From a virus, in IMG/VR virus record IMGVR_UViG_3300028559_000191, positions 1 through 23,838 of that record: DNA of 23,838 nucleotides; one strand, given 5' to 3'. How positions within the stretch are numbered: position 1 is the first letter of the stretch; every line of letters starts with the position of its first letter. A model generated the notes under the pieces. That model did no database searches, was not told where the DNA came from, and saw only the letters and a program-made list of their open reading frames with translations. Shown here one piece after another: positions 21,794-23,838 of the stretch. The position numbers were made by a program, and so were the translations under genes.

Positions 21794-22078
21794 TTAGTCC
21801 TCGTCATCCAGGTCTAGGTCGTCTAGGTCTAGATCATCCAAGTCTAGATCATCGTCATCAAAGTCGTCGGCGTCATCATCAAAATCATCTTCATCGTCTA
21901 GGTCCAGATCGTCATCCTCAAGTTCATCTTCTTCAGTGAACAGAGTGCGGCTAAAATATTCTTTGTGTTCAAGCACCCGATTGGTGGCTTTACTCTTAAG
22001 AAGTTCTGATACTAGCTCTTTCGCGGTAGTTGGTGATTCATTCATTACTGCCTCTACGATGTTTTTGGTCTGACTCAT
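21794..22078 (-). CDS. 67: Acidic prohead core protein, gp67-like
   Basis: A 94-residue protein with a helical N-terminal half and a C-terminal half made almost only of Asp, Leu and Glu, built from D-L-D-D repeats (DNA imperfect repeats over about 21794-21920). T4 gp67 (PIP, 80 residues) has the same plan, is part of the prohead core, and is cut by gp21 to internal peptides that remain in the capsid. It lies upstream of the gp68-position gene, gp21, gp22 and gp23, as in T4. AAGGAG is 6 bases before the ATG, and a near-consensus late promoter is upstream. The assignment rests on position and composition. Confidence 0.7.
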   Translation of the reverse strand: MSQTKNIVEAVMNESPTTAKELVSELLKSKATNRVLEHKEYFSRTLFTEEDELEDDDLDLDDEDDFDDDADDFDDDDLDLDDLDLDDLDLDDED

Positions 22079-22099
22079 AATTGTCTCCTTCTTACCGCT

Positions 22100-22107
22100 T
22101 ATTTATT
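22100..22107 (-). promoter_or_regulatory. Late promoter AATAAATA
   Basis: Minus-strand AATAAATA (7 of 8 to consensus), 22 bases upstream of the gp67-like gene, overlapping the stop codon of the preceding gene. Position and sequence fit the other late promoters. Confidence 0.6.
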
Positions 22108-22939
22108 AGGCATCCTTCAGGATGGTATCTTCACCATCACTGGTAATGCCAGACATTGCTACTAGTGTTTCGTATTGAACCCGCCCTGCACGCCCACCTT
22201 TGCCTACGGTACGAAGAACCCAACCTACGTGAGCGGCACCAGAGGCAACACCAGACACAGTAGCGGTAGCAAGAGCTGCCTGCCCGGTTAGGGTGTGAGG
22301 TTGAGCACCAGTTCCAACCGAAGCAAGATTGATTGCAGGACCATCGGCATTGGTGGCTAGTTGGATCGCAGTAGAGTTTGCGACGATGACAAAATAGTTG
22401 TTGTTGTTGGCAAGACCACCAACGGCTGTATTTGCAGCTGGAACACGATAGTTAACAATATCATTTTTACTTAAGAAAAGAGTATTGGCACCTAGAGTGA
22501 TAAACCCTTTAACGGTAGAGTTCCCTACTGTAACTGAGGTAGAGTTAGCAGAAAATGTAATGGCGGCAGGCGCGGCTACAGCGACGGTAGGAGCCGTTGT
22601 GTATGAGTTGCCAGGAAGAACAATGTTTACAGCAGAGATGCGACCGGTTGAGTTGGCAGTAGCATTGGCGGTAGCAGTACCGCTTACTGTAACCGCGGCA
22701 TTAGCTGTATAACCAGAGCCGGTGAATGTTACTTCATATGCCACAACCGAGCTGTTTGCAACTCCAATTTCTGTGGTATCAAGACCAAACACTCCGGTTG
22801 TCTGCCCGCTAATGAAAGCATCAGGTGTAGTATTGCCGTATAGGTTGGTTTGAGTAGTTGAATTTGCAACTTGCTTTAGCTGTGATACACCCCACAGGAC
22901 TGAGTTAGCAGTGTTGTCCGTATTGCCCCATTGTGGCAT
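22106..22939 (-). CDS. Virion structural protein (environmental T4-type)
   Basis: A 277-residue protein rich in Ala, Thr, Asn, Gly and Val and probably all-beta. The N-terminus P-Q-W-G-N-T-D-N-T-A-N-S-V-L-W-G and the C-terminal G-W-V-L-R-T-V-G-K-G-G-R-A-G-R-V-Q-Y-E-T-L-V-A-M are blocks I recall from structural proteins of marine T4-type phages in the same position near gp20-gp21. The middle (about 60-130) has repeated N-A-T-A-N-S-T-like segments resembling Ig-like or decoration domains. AAGGAGG is 7 bases before the ATG, with a near-consensus late promoter 28 bases upstream. A capsid surface role is plausible but unproven. Confidence 0.75.
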   Translation of the reverse strand: MPQWGNTDNTANSVLWGVSQLKQVANSTTQTNLYGNTTPDAFISGQTTGVFGLDTTEIGVANSSVVAYEVTFTGSGYTANAAVTVSGTATANATANSTGRISAVNIVLPGNSYTTAPTVAVAAPAAITFSANSTSVTVGNSTVKGFITLGANTLFLSKNDIVNYRVPAANTAVGGLANNNNYFVIVANSTAIQLATNADGPAINLASVGTGAQPHTLTGQAALATATVSGVASGAAHVGWVLRTVGKGGRAGRVQYETLVAMSGITSDGEDTILKDA

Positions 22940-22966
22940 GAGAAGTCCTCCTTGTTGAGTTCTTTA

Positions 22967-22974
22967 TATTTATC
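22967..22974 (-). promoter_or_regulatory. Late promoter GATAAATA
   Basis: Minus-strand GATAAATA (7 of 8 to consensus), 28 bases upstream of the structural gene at 22939, within the gap after the gene at 23005. Confidence 0.6.
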
Positions 22975-23004
22975 ATATTGTATTATTCAGGAATAGCAGT
23001 AATT

Positions 23005-23838
23005 CTAATCTTTTCTCAATAGCTTAAAATCGTGAGCATCAAGTTTGCCGTTCTTGTTCTTGTCGAGTTTGTGCTGCTTACCTTTTAGCGCCTTTGCTTT
23101 GTCATCACGATACGCTTGAGTGCGCTGTGCAAGGGTTCCGACTCGAGTTTTATCCTCGTAAACAGCCTCGTCAGCACCGGGGTCATATCCCTTGCGCTCT
23201 TTTTTACGCTCGATGGTTTTGACAACTTCTTCCCGCTTTTTCATTTCAGCTGAGGTGAGTGTCTTCTCATCCATATATTCTTCTTTAATTTTAGCGTGGT
23301 ACGTCTTCGTCGGCCCATGATAGAAAGGAACCTTGGGGCGGAGCTTGTTATATCTCCAGCCTTTTTTCCAATCTTCTTTTGAAACCTTGCCGTGCATTTC
23401 TTTATGAGCATACCAGCCGTCATCTTCAACTTCTTCGTTGAGTGGTGTGCAACCTTTTACTGAGCTTCCCACTTTTCTAGTTTTTGCTACCGCCTCGGGA
23501 TATGTCAACCCGTTTCTCATATGGAGGTTAAGTCTGTTTTTAACTGCGTCTGTTTGCTTGTCAAAGTGAGCGTCGTATGCCTTCGCGTTTTCGTCAATAA
23601 CAGTTTCTTCGTTAGTCGCTTTGACCTTAACACTTACCTGACCCGAACCAGGGAAGCGTTTCCCGATCTTTTTGGCCGCAATGGTAGCCATTTTTGCTGA
23701 CTTACGGAACTTTTCGGGAGTAGGGTGTTGTCTGCCGCTTTGGCTCTTGTCTAAGTAATCTGCGAGCTTCTCTTTAGACAGCTCATGAAGGTCAGCTTCT
23801 TCGTTAGTTTTCTTCTTTGATTTTGCATACTTCGCGGT
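23005..23838 (-). CDS. Prohead-region protein with EF-hand-like motif (5' partial)
   Basis: The frame is open to the window edge, so the gene is truncated at its 5' end; an internal ATG at 23691 is probably not the start, as coding-like sequence (H-E-L-S-K-E-K-L-A-D-Y-L-D-K-S) continues upstream. At least 277 residues, highly charged and Lys-rich. Features are a Lys-rich N-terminal part, D-D-G-W-Y-A-H-K-E-M-H-G in the middle, E-R-K-K-E-R-K-G-Y-D-P-G-A-D-E-A similar to the gp68-position protein, and a C-terminal D-K-N-K-N-G-K-L-D-A-H-D-F, which matches an EF-hand/dockerin-type calcium loop. Proteins with this ending are, from memory, common in environmental T4-type phages near gp20, with no known role. 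Confidence 0.65.
   Translation of the reverse strand, partial: TAKYAKSKKKTNEEADLHELSKEKLADYLDKSQSGRQHPTPEKFRKSAKMATIAAKKIGKRFPGSGQVSVKVKATNEETVIDENAKAYDAHFDKQTDAVKNRLNLHMRNGLTYPEAVAKTRKVGSSVKGCTPLNEEVEDDGWYAHKEMHGKVSKEDWKKGWRYNKLRPKVPFYHGPTKTYHAKIKEEYMDEKTLTSAEMKKREEVVKTIERKKERKGYDPGADEAVYEDKTRVGTLAQRTQAYRDDKAKALKGKQHKLDKNKNGKLDAHDFKLLRKD

Noticed and set aside
1-23838. CRISPR arrays, insertion sequences, integrase or attachment sites
   Set aside because: No regularly spaced repeats, transposase or integrase motifs were seen; the only repeats are the paired 21-mers, promoter copies and acidic-codon repeats described above.
1-23838. Possible recoding of TAG across the genome
   Set aside because: TAG ends several clearly complete genes (5598, 10085, 10503, 16420), so a general reassignment is unlikely; only the 4951 stop shows a homologous in-frame continuation.

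Overview
This window is a piece of a T4-type myovirus genome (tailed phage with a contractile tail). The evidence is the set of T4 core genes: RegA, gp62, gp44, gp45, gp46, gp47, gp55, UvsW, UvsY, gp23, gp22, gp21 and a gp67-like protein, together with T4-style late promoters (TATAAATA). All recognisable genes lie on the minus strand and are tightly packed, often with 1-14 base overlaps. The flavin-dependent thymidylate synthase, the very short gp62, the phage peptide deformylase and the DUF3310-like gene point to an environmental (marine or soil) T4 relative rather than an enteric one. No photosynthesis gene, tRNA or other host marker is visible, so the host cannot be named. Family assignments rest on motif recognition from memory; no database search was run.

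Layout, read in the direction of transcription (right to left). (1) 23838-17054 is the head module: a gene entering from outside the window, a glycine/threonine/alanine-rich virion protein, a gp67-like acidic core protein, a gp68-position protein, a small unknown, gp21 protease, gp22 scaffold, gp23 capsid, and a tail-tube-family protein. Six late promoters sit 22-34 bases upstream of genes, five in this module and one before the 4951-5550 fibre-like gene. A strong terminator follows gp23. (2) 17037-14634 holds a perfect sigma70-type promoter, a ~148-base structured leader, then uvsY, uvsW and an LSm-like small gene. (3) 14627-10503 holds gp55 (late sigma), a 60-residue unknown, gp47, gp46 and peptide deformylase. 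(4) 10498-5598 holds two small unknowns, a TET-associated-type glycosyltransferase, a UDP-glucuronate 4-epimerase-like enzyme, a UDP-glucose dehydrogenase-like enzyme, a DUF3310-like protein and a second glycosyltransferase. (5) 5589-4768 is a late fibre-like gene whose reading frame continues past an amber codon into a second copy of its C-terminal half. (6) 4723-2271 is the gp45-gp44-gp62-regA replication operon. (7) 2265-57 contains nucleotide metabolism (ThyX, MazG-like pyrophosphohydrolase) and small unknowns.

Working together: six early promoters of the form TTGAC(T/A)-N16/17-TA..AT drive replication, recombination, nucleotide and sugar genes, and a seventh serves a gene that starts at the window edge. 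Early-made gp55 then directs RNA polymerase to the TATAAATA promoters of the virion genes. The most interesting candidates for a new system are the early-expressed UDP-uronate synthesis plus glycosyltransferase cassette (possible DNA base glycosylation), the conserved-looking RNA element in the uvsY leader, and the amber-interrupted tandem domain.
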